This document shows, piece by piece, positions 14,427-23,504 of a stretch of 45,199 bases of DNA. The notes beneath the pieces were generated by a model, which ran no database searches, had not been told where the DNA came from, and was given only the letters and a program-made list of their open reading frames with translations. Source of the stretch: Pyrinomonadaceae bacterium. Its GTDB lineage: Bacteria; Acidobacteriota; Blastocatellia; Pyrinomonadales; Pyrinomonadaceae. Location: positions 1 through 45,199 of the forward strand of contig JABDKD010000188.1 in NCBI GenBank assembly GCA_013003215.1. The letters run 5' to 3'. A program made the position numbers and the translations under genes. Each line of letters begins with the position of its first letter. Position 1 is the first letter of the stretch.

Positions 14427-16037
14427 CTAATTCGTATCCGGTAAATTCTTTTCTACTTGCCCGATCTCAGGCGGGCTGTCGACAGTGCCGCCTTTCGTGG
14501 TTTCGCCAATGACTATCTTCTGGATCCCCCTGACAGACGCTGCCGATTCCCGCAAGAACAGGCTCGGATAAACACCCATGAAGACCATGAGGAACAGCAG
14601 CGGAGCCATGAGGCCGATCTCACGCAGACTCAAATCCGAAAGCCCCTTATTCTTCTCGTTTGTGATCTTCCCGAAAAATACGCGCTGCACCATCCACAAC
14701 AGGTAAACCGCGGCGAAGATTACACCGGTTCCCGCAAACATCGTTGCGACCTGGTTCCAGTTGCCCGAGAGAATCGTTGAGGACCACATTCCAAGCATGA
14801 TCATGAATTCACCCACGAATCCATTCAGGAAGGGAAGTCCGATCGATGCCATTGCCGTGATCACAAAAAATGTCGCGTATATCGGCATCACACTGGAAAG
14901 GCCGCCGTATTCTGAAATTAACCGGGTATGTCGACGCTCGTAAATAAATCCAACAAGAAGGAAGAGAGCACCGGTCGTCACACCGTGGCTCAGCATCGTG
15001 TAGAGAGCTCCCTGCATTCCCGCTTCGGTAAACGAAAACATCCCGAGAACGACGAATCCCATGTGTGCGACCGACGAATAAGCTACCAGCCGCTTGATGT
15101 CAGGCTGGACCATCGCGACGAGAGCTCCATAAATAATTCCGATGATTGCGAGGATGATAAATATCCAGGCCATCTCACGCGAAGCTTCGGGGAACAACGT
15201 AAAGTTAAAACGCATGATCCCGTATGTGCCCATTTTTAGGAGCACTCCCGCAAGGATTACCGATCCCGCGGTAGGTGCCTCGGTATGTGCGTCGGGAAGC
15301 CATGTATGGAACGGAAACAGCGGAACCTTGATCGAAAACGCCAGGGCAAACGCAAGAAATAGAAGCGTCCCCGCCTGACCCGCAAGAACCAGTTTTCCGC
15401 TCTGTATTGATCCTAGAAGCGTTATGTAATCAAACGAACCGGTTCCGGTCGCCTGAAGGTGCAGGTAATAGAGCGAGATAATCGCGACCAGCATTAACAG
15501 GCTGCCTAAAGCCGTGAAAATGAAAAACTTAACCGCTGCGTAGATCCGGTCTTTCCCGCCCCAGATTCCGATAAGGAAAAACATGGGTACGAGCGATGCC
15601 TCAAAAAACAGATAAAAGACCAAGAGATCGAGTGTTACAAAAACACCCAGCATCGCGCTTTCCAGAAGGAGCAGGAAGACATAGAACGCCGGTGCCCTTT
15701 TCTCAACGGCATGCCAGGTAGAGATCACCGCGATCGGCATGATGAAGGTGGTCAGGATCACAAGCCATAGGCTGAACCCATCAACTCCCACATGGTAGTT
15801 CGTATTTATCGCTTCGATCCAGGGGATGTTCTTTTCGAAAAAGAACCCGTTTTCCGATGCGGCCACATTGCCCAGGAGCGCCAGTGAGATCAGAAAATTC
15901 AGTATGGTGAAAGCGAGCGTCAACCACTTAAGGTGCGCTTCTTCTTTCCAAAAAAGCTGGTGTCCGATCAGAGCAACCGCGCCGAACGCGGGCAGCAGGA
16001 TCAAGATCGTCAACAGGTTTTCGTTTAAATATTCCAT
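14427..16037 (-). CDS. nuoM: NADH-quinone oxidoreductase subunit M
   Basis: A 536-residue antiporter-like subunit. Landmarks are FYLFFEASLVPMFFLIGIWG (conserved Glu of helix 5), KVPLFPFHTWLPDAHTEAPT (helix 7-8) and QPDIKRLVAYSSVAHMGFV. The fragments near the N-terminus (NENLLTILILLPAFGAVAL) fit a membrane start. The C-terminal 50 residues, after ASVRGIQ, are polar. It is part of the proton-pumping membrane arm, 12 bp after nuoL and 9 bp before nuoN. Confidence 0.97.
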   Translation of the reverse strand: MEYLNENLLTILILLPAFGAVALIGHQLFWKEEAHLKWLTLAFTILNFLISLALLGNVAASENGFFFEKNIPWIEAINTNYHVGVDGFSLWLVILTTFIMPIAVISTWHAVEKRAPAFYVFLLLLESAMLGVFVTLDLLVFYLFFEASLVPMFFLIGIWGGKDRIYAAVKFFIFTALGSLLMLVAIISLYYLHLQATGTGSFDYITLLGSIQSGKLVLAGQAGTLLFLAFALAFSIKVPLFPFHTWLPDAHTEAPTAGSVILAGVLLKMGTYGIMRFNFTLFPEASREMAWIFIILAIIGIIYGALVAMVQPDIKRLVAYSSVAHMGFVVLGMFSFTEAGMQGALYTMLSHGVTTGALFLLVGFIYERRHTRLISEYGGLSSVMPIYATFFVITAMASIGLPFLNGFVGEFMIMLGMWSSTILSGNWNQVATMFAGTGVIFAAVYLLWMVQRVFFGKITNEKNKGLSDLSLREIGLMAPLLFLMVFMGVYPSLFLRESAASVRGIQKIVIGETTKGGTVDSPPEIGQVEKNLPDTN

Positions 16038-16049
16038 AGTCTAAGGCGT

Positions 16050-18185
16050 TTAGCCGACAAGCTTGTAGCCGTAGTAAATAAAGTAGGCGATCACCAGAAT
16101 TGCCCCCAGTAAAATAAATGCCGCGTAAGTTCTCACAAAACCTACTTGAATCCGCCTCGCGAGCGACCCCATCTCAGCCACGAAATGGCCGATACCGTTC
16201 ACGGTCCCATCTATCAAGCCGACATCGAATCCTTTCCAGAGCACATTTCTAGAACCCCTTGTGATCGGATCGACGATCCCTTTGTTGTAGATCTCATCCA
16301 GATACCACTTTCTTTCAAAAAGCTTCGGCATTTTCCTTAGAGGGTTGTTCTTAAAACCGAACCAGCCGATCAGGATACCGATAATCGCAAGCACTACAGA
16401 TCCCGCAGCGAGACCCCGCTCAAGCGCAATCTCTTCTGCCGAATGGGCCTCTTCTCCCTCTCCGCCGGCCTTAGGCGCAAAGAAGTGTTTCACCTCTTTC
16501 TTTTCTTCCTTGCCGGTCTTAACCTTTGCGACAACCGGGGTAAGTGTATCCTTGAAATAATTGTCTACATTTCCACCGCTCAACGCGTAGGGAATCCCGA
16601 CGAGGCCTCCGAACGTCGAAAGCACAGCCAGTACGATCAATGGAACGGTCATTGTCCACGGAGACTCGTGCGGCTTGAAATCAGCCGGGATTGCATGATG
16701 ATCATCGTCGTCATCGTCGTGATGTTCGGCATCAGGCAATTCTTCGTGGAAGCGCTCCTTGCCCCAGAAAGTCATTACCATCAAACGCGTCATATAGATC
16801 GCGGTCATCACTGCGGTAATAACTGCGATTATCCAAAGGAAATAATTCCAGCCTGCCGGAAGATTTGAAGCTGAGAAAGTGTAATAAAGAATCTCGTCTT
16901 TCGAGAAAAATCCGGCAAAGATCGGTATACCGGCAATCGCAAGCCATCCGGTCATCATCGTTGCCCAGGTGATTGGCATGTACTTCTTGAGATTGCCCAT
17001 TCTTCGCATGTCCTGTTCGTGATGCATACCGTGGATCACAGAACCGGAACCGAGGAAGAGAAGGGCCTTGAAGAAGGCATGTGTCATTACGTGGAAAATC
17101 GCGATCACATATGCGCCGACGCCGCACGCGAGGAACATGTATCCAAGCTGAGAAACTGTCGAATAAGCGAGAACCTTTTTGATGTCGTTTTGAGCCAGAC
17201 CGATCGTCGCGGCGAATATCGCGGTTGCGGCACCGACAATCGCAACAATAAATAGTGCGGTCGGCGCGTTGCTGAATATGGCGCTGCTTCGGACTACCAG
17301 GTAGACACCGGCTGTAACCATCGTCGCCGCGTGAATGAGTGCTGAAACCGGAGTCGGACCGGCCATCGCGTCGGGAAGCCACGTAAGCAAGGGTATCTGC
17401 GCCGATTTACCGGTTGCACCGATAAACAGAAGCACCGCGATAGATGTCATACCACCCGCCACGATCGCTCCCGCGGTAAACGGGTCCGCGGTAAGAATGT
17501 TCTGAGATACCCAACTGAAAACGCTTGTGACATCCTGGCCGATCGCAGTCTTGTCAAAAAACGAGATAGTTCCCATCGTGGTGGCCATCAAAATGATCGC
17601 CATCAGCACGCCCCAGTCACCGATCCTGTTCATGACAAAGGCTTTCTTAGCAGCCTTTCTCGCTTCGTCCTTGTTTACGTAATAGCCGATCAGAAGATAC
17701 GAGCAGAGCCCGACGCCTTCCCATCCGACGAACATGAGCAGGTAGTTGTCCGCGAGGACGAGCGTAAGCATCGCGAACATAAAGAGGTTCAGGTAAGCAA
17801 AAAATCGATAGAAACCCTTGTCGCCGTGCATGTAACCTGTCGCGAAAACATGGATCAGAAATCCGACAAAGGATACGAAACAGACATAAATCCCCGACAG
17901 ACGGTCCATACCGAGACCAAAGTCCGCCCTGAAATCACCGACGGACATCCATGTCCATAGATGATCAAGAACCGGTTTTCCGCCTTCGGTAAAGAGCGCG
18001 CCGGTGTGCGGGGTTCCGATCCCAAACGCGATCATGAAACCGACGATCGTTGAGACGCCTACCGCGGCACACGCGACAGCTCCGCTGAAAAGCTCGCTAT
18101 TCATACGCTTACCGAGCAGCCAGTTAATGACGGCACCGGCCAGCGGGGCGAATATGATTATGCTAAGAAGATTGTTCTCTACCAT
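16050..18185 (-). CDS. nuoL: NADH-quinone oxidoreductase subunit L with an acidic/histidine-rich loop
   Basis: A 711-residue subunit, longer than typical NuoL (about 610-660). It has the antiporter landmarks VGWEGVGLCSYLLIGYY, IPLLTWLPDAMAGPTPVSAL and QNDIKKVLAYSTVSQLGYM. A His/Asp-rich loop (HHDDDDDDHHAIP) lies near residue 500 and a second polar loop with KEEKKEVKHFF follows, then the long lateral helix and final membrane segment. The loops lie after the core helices, before the lateral helix. The extra length is made by these loops, not by added helices that I can see. Confidence 0.96.
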   Translation of the reverse strand: MVENNLLSIIIFAPLAGAVINWLLGKRMNSELFSGAVACAAVGVSTIVGFMIAFGIGTPHTGALFTEGGKPVLDHLWTWMSVGDFRADFGLGMDRLSGIYVCFVSFVGFLIHVFATGYMHGDKGFYRFFAYLNLFMFAMLTLVLADNYLLMFVGWEGVGLCSYLLIGYYVNKDEARKAAKKAFVMNRIGDWGVLMAIILMATTMGTISFFDKTAIGQDVTSVFSWVSQNILTADPFTAGAIVAGGMTSIAVLLFIGATGKSAQIPLLTWLPDAMAGPTPVSALIHAATMVTAGVYLVVRSSAIFSNAPTALFIVAIVGAATAIFAATIGLAQNDIKKVLAYSTVSQLGYMFLACGVGAYVIAIFHVMTHAFFKALLFLGSGSVIHGMHHEQDMRRMGNLKKYMPITWATMMTGWLAIAGIPIFAGFFSKDEILYYTFSASNLPAGWNYFLWIIAVITAVMTAIYMTRLMVMTFWGKERFHEELPDAEHHDDDDDDHHAIPADFKPHESPWTMTVPLIVLAVLSTFGGLVGIPYALSGGNVDNYFKDTLTPVVAKVKTGKEEKKEVKHFFAPKAGGEGEEAHSAEEIALERGLAAGSVVLAIIGILIGWFGFKNNPLRKMPKLFERKWYLDEIYNKGIVDPITRGSRNVLWKGFDVGLIDGTVNGIGHFVAEMGSLARRIQVGFVRTYAAFILLGAILVIAYFIYYGYKLVG

Positions 18186-18195
18186 TAAAACAGTT

Positions 18196-18378
18196 TTAGG
18201 AGCTCTCTCCCCTTTTTGGTCGTCTTACCAGCTCGCCGGAGCAATTAGGGCACACGAGATTCAATTCTTCGGTGCACTTGCTGCAAAAAGTACATTCGTA
18301 ACTACAGATGAAGGCCGTTGAGTCCGCTTCCAAATGCTCCTGGCATTTCTCACAAATTTTCCTCATTTCGAGCGCCAT
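18196..18378 (-). CDS. DUF1272 small zinc-binding-type protein inside the nuo operon
   Basis: A 60-residue protein: ALEMRKICEKCQEHL near the start, then ICSYECTFCSKC, then NLVCPNCSGELVRRP. Three CxxC pairs (CEKC, CTFC/CSKC region, CPNC) plus further Cys strongly suggest bound metal (zinc ribbon/knuckle). The pattern CSYECTFC...CPNCSGELVRRP is that of DUF1272, a family of unknown function. The start codon follows the nuoK stop directly (18379), and the nuoL start is 10 bp further on, so it is cotranscribed with the complex I genes. A role in complex I biogenesis is conceivable but unproven. Confidence 0.88.
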   Translation of the reverse strand: MALEMRKICEKCQEHLEADSTAFICSYECTFCSKCTEELNLVCPNCSGELVRRPKRGESS

Positions 18379-18684
18379 CTAATTCCTCATGATGCTCGCG
18401 TCATCCACATCAATCGACTCGCGGTTTCGGAAGAACGTGATGATGATTCCCAGGCCAACAGCAGCCTCACATGCCGCGACTGCCATAACGACAAATACGA
18501 ACAGCTGGCCGGTTACATCGCCATAATGCCGGGCAAATGCAACAAACGAAAGGTTTACTGCGTTGAGCATCAGCTCGATACACATAAACATCCCGATCGC
18601 ATTTCTCTTATAGATCACGCCCACCGAGCCGATCGCAAAAAGAATCCCGGATAATGCCAGATATGTTTCTAGACTTGGTTCCAT
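18379..18684 (-). CDS. nuoK: NADH-quinone oxidoreductase subunit K
   Basis: A 101-residue membrane subunit with three helices. The segment GVIYKRNAIGMFMCIELMLNAVNL holds the conserved Glu of helix 2, and a second conserved Glu lies in VAACEAAVGLGIII of helix 3. The protein has the usual length (100-105). It is part of the antiporter-linked proton path. Confidence 0.97.
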   Translation of the reverse strand: MEPSLETYLALSGILFAIGSVGVIYKRNAIGMFMCIELMLNAVNLSFVAFARHYGDVTGQLFVFVVMAVAACEAAVGLGIIITFFRNRESIDVDDASIMRN

Positions 18685-18694
18685 ATCAAAAACT

Positions 18695-19219
18695 TTATTC
18701 TTCCGAACTTGCCGCTACTGAAGGCTCCCGCAATCTTCGAGACATGATCATCGCACCTACAATTGCCATCAGGAGCAAAATTCCAACTATCTCTACCGGG
18801 AGCAAATACTCTGTATACATGGCCTTACCGATGCTCGAGGTCTGCCCGGCAGCGGTTGATTCGACGGACTTTTGGCCGGCACGATTAACTGCGTAAAAAA
18901 CAAAAAGCGCCTGTCCAATGAGCAAAACTCCCAGCCCGCCGCCAAATCCATAAAGATACGCGAGGTTGGTGTGCGGGCTGTCTTCGTCCAGGTTCAGCAA
19001 CATGATCACGAAAATGACAAGAACCATTATCGCGCCTGCGTAAACTAAAATCTGCGTAACCGCAATGAATGGAGCGGATAGCGTAAGATAAATACATGCC
19101 AGCGAAATAAAAACACCGATAAGTGATACCGCGCTGAAGAGCGGGTTCTTGTGATAAACACACGAGATAGCGCACGCAATTGCCAACCCGGCTAAGATGT
19201 AAAAAAGTACAGTTACCAT
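18695..19219 (-). CDS. nuoJ: NADH-quinone oxidoreductase subunit J
   Basis: A 174-residue subunit with five hydrophobic helices, close to NuoJ length. The conserved helix-3 segment is QILVYAGAIMVLVIFVIMLLNL (the pi-bulge region with the Tyr-Ala-Gly motif). It is separated from nuoH by only 40 bp, and nuoI, which usually lies between nuoH and nuoJ, is not there. It starts at 19219 with no other candidate start nearby. Confidence 0.96.
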   Translation of the reverse strand: MVTVLFYILAGLAIACAISCVYHKNPLFSAVSLIGVFISLACIYLTLSAPFIAVTQILVYAGAIMVLVIFVIMLLNLDEDSPHTNLAYLYGFGGGLGVLLIGQALFVFYAVNRAGQKSVESTAAGQTSSIGKAMYTEYLLPVEIVGILLLMAIVGAMIMSRRLREPSVAASSEE

Positions 19220-19259
19220 TTTATTTGTACGGCAAGCCCAGTGGCCGCCGCGTTTTGCT

Positions 19260-20372
19260 TTATCTGTTTAGGATAAAGACAACAATAACGGTCAGAATCA
19301 CGTTCGCCAGCGATACCGGCAATAGAAACTTCCAACCAAAATTCATCAACTGGTCAAACCTGAATCTAGGCAGCGTACCCCGCACCCAAATATAGAAGAA
19401 CAGGAACGCGAAGATCTTTGTCAGGAATCCGACGTGGCTTACAACCGCATAACCAATGGTTCCCGCTCCGAACAGCCACTCCATACCAATTGTCCGTGCC
19501 AGGAGGTCGAGTCCCGGAATATACCAGCCACCGAGGAAAAGCGTCACACACATCACCGAAACGGTAAACATGTTGACGTACTCGGCCATAAAAAAGAGCG
19601 CAAACTTTAGTCCGGAGTACTCCGTGTGGAAACCCGCAACCAATTCAGTCTCCGCTTCCGGAAGATCAAAAGGAACCCTGTTCGTTTCAGCAAACGCCGC
19701 AATCATGAAAACGATGAACCCGATAAACTGCGGGATGATAAACCACTTGAACGGCGAGTTTATCTGGGCGTTGATTATCTCACTCAAGTTCAACGAACCG
19801 GCGAGCATGACAACACCGATTACCGAAGCTCCCATGGCGAGTTCATACGAGATCAGCTGTGCCGAAGAGCGCAGTCCTCCCATCAGGCTGTATTTCGAGT
19901 TTGATGACCAGCCGGCCAATGCGATTCCGTAGACCCCAACTGACGTGATTGCTAAAACGTAGAGCACACCAACATCCATTTGCGCGATCGTTAGGGGCAG
20001 AGAAGTGATCCCTTCGCCAAGACCGTACGGGAGGAAGTCAAATGAGCCTTTTATCTCGGGACCAAACGGGTAAACGATTATCGGCATTAAGGCGCAGGTC
20101 AGCGCGACTAAAGGAGCAAGATAAAAGATAACCTTTGTCGACTCGTCCGGAGCCAGCTCCTCTTTAAAGATGAACTTGAACAAGTCTGCGAACGGTTGGA
20201 ACAATCCCCATGGCCCGACCCGGTTGGGACCGATCCTGCCCTGGATCCACCCCAGGATTTTTCGCTCAGCGAGCACCGTGTATGCAACGATCATCAGTAC
20301 GCCCTGAAACGCGAGAAACACGGCGACTCCGATCACTACAAAGGGAAAAATTGTCTTAACTATCTGCTCCAT
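19260..20372 (-). CDS. nuoH: NADH-quinone oxidoreductase subunit H
   Basis: A 370-residue membrane subunit that contributes the quinone-binding chamber. Landmarks: ERKILGWIQGRIGPNRVGPWG (the GRxGPNRVGPxG motif), AFAETNRVPFDLPEAETELVAGFH (conserved acidic loop of the quinone site) and RFRFDQLMNFGWKFLLP near the C-terminus. Length is a little above the usual 330-350. The start is 3 bp after the nuoG stop. Confidence 0.97.
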   Translation of the reverse strand: MEQIVKTIFPFVVIGVAVFLAFQGVLMIVAYTVLAERKILGWIQGRIGPNRVGPWGLFQPFADLFKFIFKEELAPDESTKVIFYLAPLVALTCALMPIIVYPFGPEIKGSFDFLPYGLGEGITSLPLTIAQMDVGVLYVLAITSVGVYGIALAGWSSNSKYSLMGGLRSSAQLISYELAMGASVIGVVMLAGSLNLSEIINAQINSPFKWFIIPQFIGFIVFMIAAFAETNRVPFDLPEAETELVAGFHTEYSGLKFALFFMAEYVNMFTVSVMCVTLFLGGWYIPGLDLLARTIGMEWLFGAGTIGYAVVSHVGFLTKIFAFLFFYIWVRGTLPRFRFDQLMNFGWKFLLPVSLANVILTVIVVFILNR

Positions 20373-20375
20373 ATT

Positions 20376-22634
20376 CTAAACAGTTCCGACCTCTACATTC
20401 TCGACCGTTTCGGGTCCTTCTTCGCTTGAACCTTCATTTTTGGGCGTTCCATCAAGTTCAAACTGGACCAGCGGAGAAACCAGCAGGTTCTCGGGTTTCG
20501 GGTTTCCGTTTGCCAGTAAGTGGAATTGCCTGGTTCTGCCGGTCATCGTGGTAATCCGGTGCAGCTTGTGACCGACTTTCGGCCGCGTAGTGTTCTTGCT
20601 TGCGTCATCCGGAAGAGAAGCCGCAAAATTCTTCAATGCCTCCATGGCACCAGATATGTCTTTGTTTCCAACCTCGTACTTTACCGAGACAGGATTGCTT
20701 TCGTCCTTTAAGTCAGGATAACGTATGCCCTCATAGCTCTTAACCGACCCCGTAACGCTCTTAAACACAGCAGTTGCGGACTTGCTATACCCGAAATCAG
20801 TTCCCATTTCCTTAGCGATAGAGGCGGTGATCATCCAGTCCGGCTTTGACTGGTGTTCCGGTTCGATCGCTTTGCGGACGCGTTGCACAAATCCGGTGTT
20901 GTTTGTATACGTCCCGTCAACTTCCGCAAAACTGGCTGCGGGGAGTATTACGTCCGCGTGGTCGGTGGTTTCGGTCTCAAACATTTCCTGAACCGCAATG
21001 AATCCCGGGCCCCTCAGGATCGAAGCGTCCTGAACGCTTCCACCGATCAAAAGTGCTTTTGAAGAACCCAAAACTTCTTCTACCGTTTTTCGGTCCGGAG
21101 TCATATCCGAGGCACCTACGGAGTTGTTATAAGCAGGAAGCGGATGAAGCAAGATCCTTCTTCCGTCTCCTCCAAAATCTCCTGCCGAACCCGCGATCAC
21201 AGCCTGGGCGTCAGGCGAAAGCTCTCCGCCCGCCATGATGATCACATCGCCTTCGGCGTTTTCAATCGCTGATTTGACGGCCGCGACGTCTTCGTCATTG
21301 ATTCCCAACTTCGATGAAACTGCAGCCCCTCCGAACAGCGCTGCAGGAAACGCGTCAATCGAACCTTCATTAACATGTACGAACGCGGATGCTGAATCCG
21401 TAAGCCTAATAGGTACTTCGTTTATAATGATGAGCTTGGCGCCGCCGTTGCGAACGGCCTGCCGCATCTGTTTCGCTGTGAAGGTTTGTTCTTCGTCAGG
21501 CTCACCGCCGATTAGTACGATGACAGATGCGTAGCGAATATCCTTGTGCGTACACAGATGCGCGGACAAGTTATCCATAAATGCGGCCGAGTCATTCTTG
21601 TCTGATACCGCGATTTTGCCGCTTCCAACTTCGTCAGCAAATCTTTTCAGCGAATGCACCGACTCGTTTGTAAGCCGCGGACTCGCGATTACGCCGACAG
21701 CACCTGTTGCCTCTCCAAATTTTTCGGCTGCAAAAGATATTGCCTGATCCCAGGTCGCGGGAATGGCTTTTCCGCCTTTCTTGTACCGGATCATCGGTGT
21801 CTTGATACGATCTGGGTGGTTAATAAACTCGTGGGCGAAGCGCGCCTTTACATCAAGAAACTCACCGTTCAGTCCGTCAACGTACCTGTCTCTGGCTACA
21901 ACTCTGTGGACCTCTCCGGATCTTGAACCGATACTCAGCTGCATTCCGTCAGAGCTATAGGTATCTGTCGTTATTGTCTGATCGAGTTCCCAAGGGCGCG
22001 TAGCATGTCTGTATACGCCGTCGAGCAGGGTCCCCGTCGGACAAACTTCGACGCAATTTCCGCATTGTGAACAATCAAGCCAGCCCCCGTAAGTACCTAT
22101 CACCGTACTTGCGCCGCGGTTTCCCGCTTCAATCACGTCTTCGCCCATCCACTCATGGCAGACTCGTGTACAGCGTTTGCATAGAATGCATCGCTGCTGA
22201 TCGTTTGCGACGATTGGCGAGAGAAACTTCTCCGGATGGGCATTCTTGGGCTCTGTAAACCTTTCTTCCACATCGCCCCAGTCAAAGATGATCTCCTGGA
22301 GTTCACACTCCCCGCCCCTGTCGCAAACAGGGCAGTCGAGCGGATGGTTCGCAAGAAGAAATTCTCCCATCGCACGCTGGGCCTTTTCGATCTCCTCGCT
22401 CTGGGTCGTTACGACCATTCCGTCACGTACAGGGATCGAGCAGGAAGCCTGAAGTTTCGGCATTTTGTCGATCCTAACGAGGCACATCCGGCACGAAGCC
22501 TGGAGCTCCAAGTCGCTGTAGTAGCAAAAGGACGGAACGCCAAAGTCATTCTTGTTGCACGCGTCGATAAGCGGAGTTCCTTCTTCAACCTCGAACTCCC
22601 GGCCGTTAATCTCAATTTTTACTAGTTCTGCCAT
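20376..22634 (-). CDS. nuoG: NADH-quinone oxidoreductase subunit G
   Basis: A 752-residue peripheral-arm subunit. The [2Fe-2S] ligands are in FCYYSDLELQASCRMCLVRI; the His-ligated [4Fe-4S] N5 motif is HPLDCPVCDRGGECEL; the N4 cluster is in CILCKRCTRVC with the fourth Cys in the later CPTGTL, and a further CSQCGNCVEVCPTG motif. The C-terminal part is a molybdopterin-oxidoreductase-like fold, which normally lacks the cofactor in NuoG. The N-terminal ferredoxin domain is in full. NuoG receives electrons from NuoF; it is followed by nuoH. Confidence 0.96.
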   Translation of the reverse strand: MAELVKIEINGREFEVEEGTPLIDACNKNDFGVPSFCYYSDLELQASCRMCLVRIDKMPKLQASCSIPVRDGMVVTTQSEEIEKAQRAMGEFLLANHPLDCPVCDRGGECELQEIIFDWGDVEERFTEPKNAHPEKFLSPIVANDQQRCILCKRCTRVCHEWMGEDVIEAGNRGASTVIGTYGGWLDCSQCGNCVEVCPTGTLLDGVYRHATRPWELDQTITTDTYSSDGMQLSIGSRSGEVHRVVARDRYVDGLNGEFLDVKARFAHEFINHPDRIKTPMIRYKKGGKAIPATWDQAISFAAEKFGEATGAVGVIASPRLTNESVHSLKRFADEVGSGKIAVSDKNDSAAFMDNLSAHLCTHKDIRYASVIVLIGGEPDEEQTFTAKQMRQAVRNGGAKLIIINEVPIRLTDSASAFVHVNEGSIDAFPAALFGGAAVSSKLGINDEDVAAVKSAIENAEGDVIIMAGGELSPDAQAVIAGSAGDFGGDGRRILLHPLPAYNNSVGASDMTPDRKTVEEVLGSSKALLIGGSVQDASILRGPGFIAVQEMFETETTDHADVILPAASFAEVDGTYTNNTGFVQRVRKAIEPEHQSKPDWMITASIAKEMGTDFGYSKSATAVFKSVTGSVKSYEGIRYPDLKDESNPVSVKYEVGNKDISGAMEALKNFAASLPDDASKNTTRPKVGHKLHRITTMTGRTRQFHLLANGNPKPENLLVSPLVQFELDGTPKNEGSSEEGPETVENVEVGTV

Positions 22635-22650
22635 TTCGGTTTACGCGTAA

Positions 22651-22770
22651 CTACTTCTTTTTCTTTTCGGCCGCTTTTTGCTTACGAAGCTTTTTCGGCT
22701 TCGGCCTGGACTTTCCAAATGTGCCCGCGAAGATCTTTCCGCGCCTTGATTTTTTATCGCCTTTGCCCAT
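22651..22770 (-). CDS. 30S ribosomal protein bTHX (39 aa)
   Basis: A 39-residue, very basic peptide starting MGKGDKKSRRGKIFAGTFGK and ending in a Lys-rich tail. MGKGDKK(S/T)xRGKI..GT.GK is the signature of the bTHX peptide that fills a cavity near the top of the 30S head in Thermus and other bacteria. The tail (PKPKKLRKQKAAEKKKK) is longer than the classic Thermus form. It is too short for ordinary ORF calling. It starts 2 bp after the stop of the 227-residue membrane-protein gene, and its stop is 16 bp upstream of nuoG, so it rides on the nuo transcript. The upstream sequence gives AGGAAG about 9 nt from the start as a Shine-Dalgarno site. Confidence 0.9.
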   Translation of the reverse strand: MGKGDKKSRRGKIFAGTFGKSRPKPKKLRKQKAAEKKKK

Positions 22771-22772
22771 AG

Positions 22773-23456
22773 TTATTCTTCTTCCTGCTTTAATTTGTAT
22801 GACGAGGCCTGTCTCGAATTATCCAGATCATCGTCATCGATTCCTTCGAGTCTCTTTCTTCGGAGCTCGAGGAAGAACCGATCGGACTTGTACCACATGT
22901 CATAAGTAACAAGCGTCATCACGAGGAAAGTCCCGTGCTCCCAAAGCTCCATCCTGTCACCAAACAATATGTCTCCCGCCGAGAACGCTACGAAAATCAG
23001 CACACTGCCCTTAAATGCGAGACGATGCACCGTCCTGTCCGAAAACATATTGACGCTGGATTCCCGAACATCTTCATGTCTGAGCCCCCATAAAAACAGT
23101 GCAAAGAACATCAGCCCAAGGATGATTTCGGCTACCGCAAAAAAGTATAGCGATGCGATCGCGACCCAGCGGGGCATGTGCAACGTACGGAAATACATTG
23201 CCATCTTGTCGTCCCGGTTGACCCCAAACCAACCGACCTTGGCCGATGGCTGTATCTTGTAAACCGGTTTGTTGGGCGATCCGTCCTCCTTAAGGTCCAC
23301 GATCGTTCCTTTTGTTGCCCAACCGGCAAGCAAGAGCTCGGATTTTCCGTTAAAAAACTTGTCAAGCCCGTTGAGGCCCCAATAAAAAGACCAAAACAGG
23401 AACAAAACGGTGATCAAATTGATCTTGTCGTCCAAAAAATAGACGAGTTTCTTCAT
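22773..23456 (-). CDS. Predicted membrane protein inside the nuo operon (227 aa)
   Basis: A 227-residue protein with about four hydrophobic segments: residues 13-30 (LITVLFLFWSFYWGLNGL), about 95-125, about 147-165, and about 170-185. The region between the first two is soluble (KGTIVDLKEDGSPNKPVY). The C-terminal tail is charged (RRKRLEGIDDDDLDNSRQ). I do not recognise a family. It sits between nuoF and bTHX-nuoG with 48 bp to nuoF, cotranscribed with complex I. It could be a complex I-linked accessory protein or just a passenger. Confidence 0.75.
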   Translation of the reverse strand: MKKLVYFLDDKINLITVLFLFWSFYWGLNGLDKFFNGKSELLLAGWATKGTIVDLKEDGSPNKPVYKIQPSAKVGWFGVNRDDKMAMYFRTLHMPRWVAIASLYFFAVAEIILGLMFFALFLWGLRHEDVRESSVNMFSDRTVHRLAFKGSVLIFVAFSAGDILFGDRMELWEHGTFLVMTLVTYDMWYKSDRFFLELRRKRLEGIDDDDLDNSRQASSYKLKQEEE

Positions 23457-23504
23457 TTCATCTCCATCACAGGATTGAAAAAACTACTTCAATTTTGACT
23501 GACT

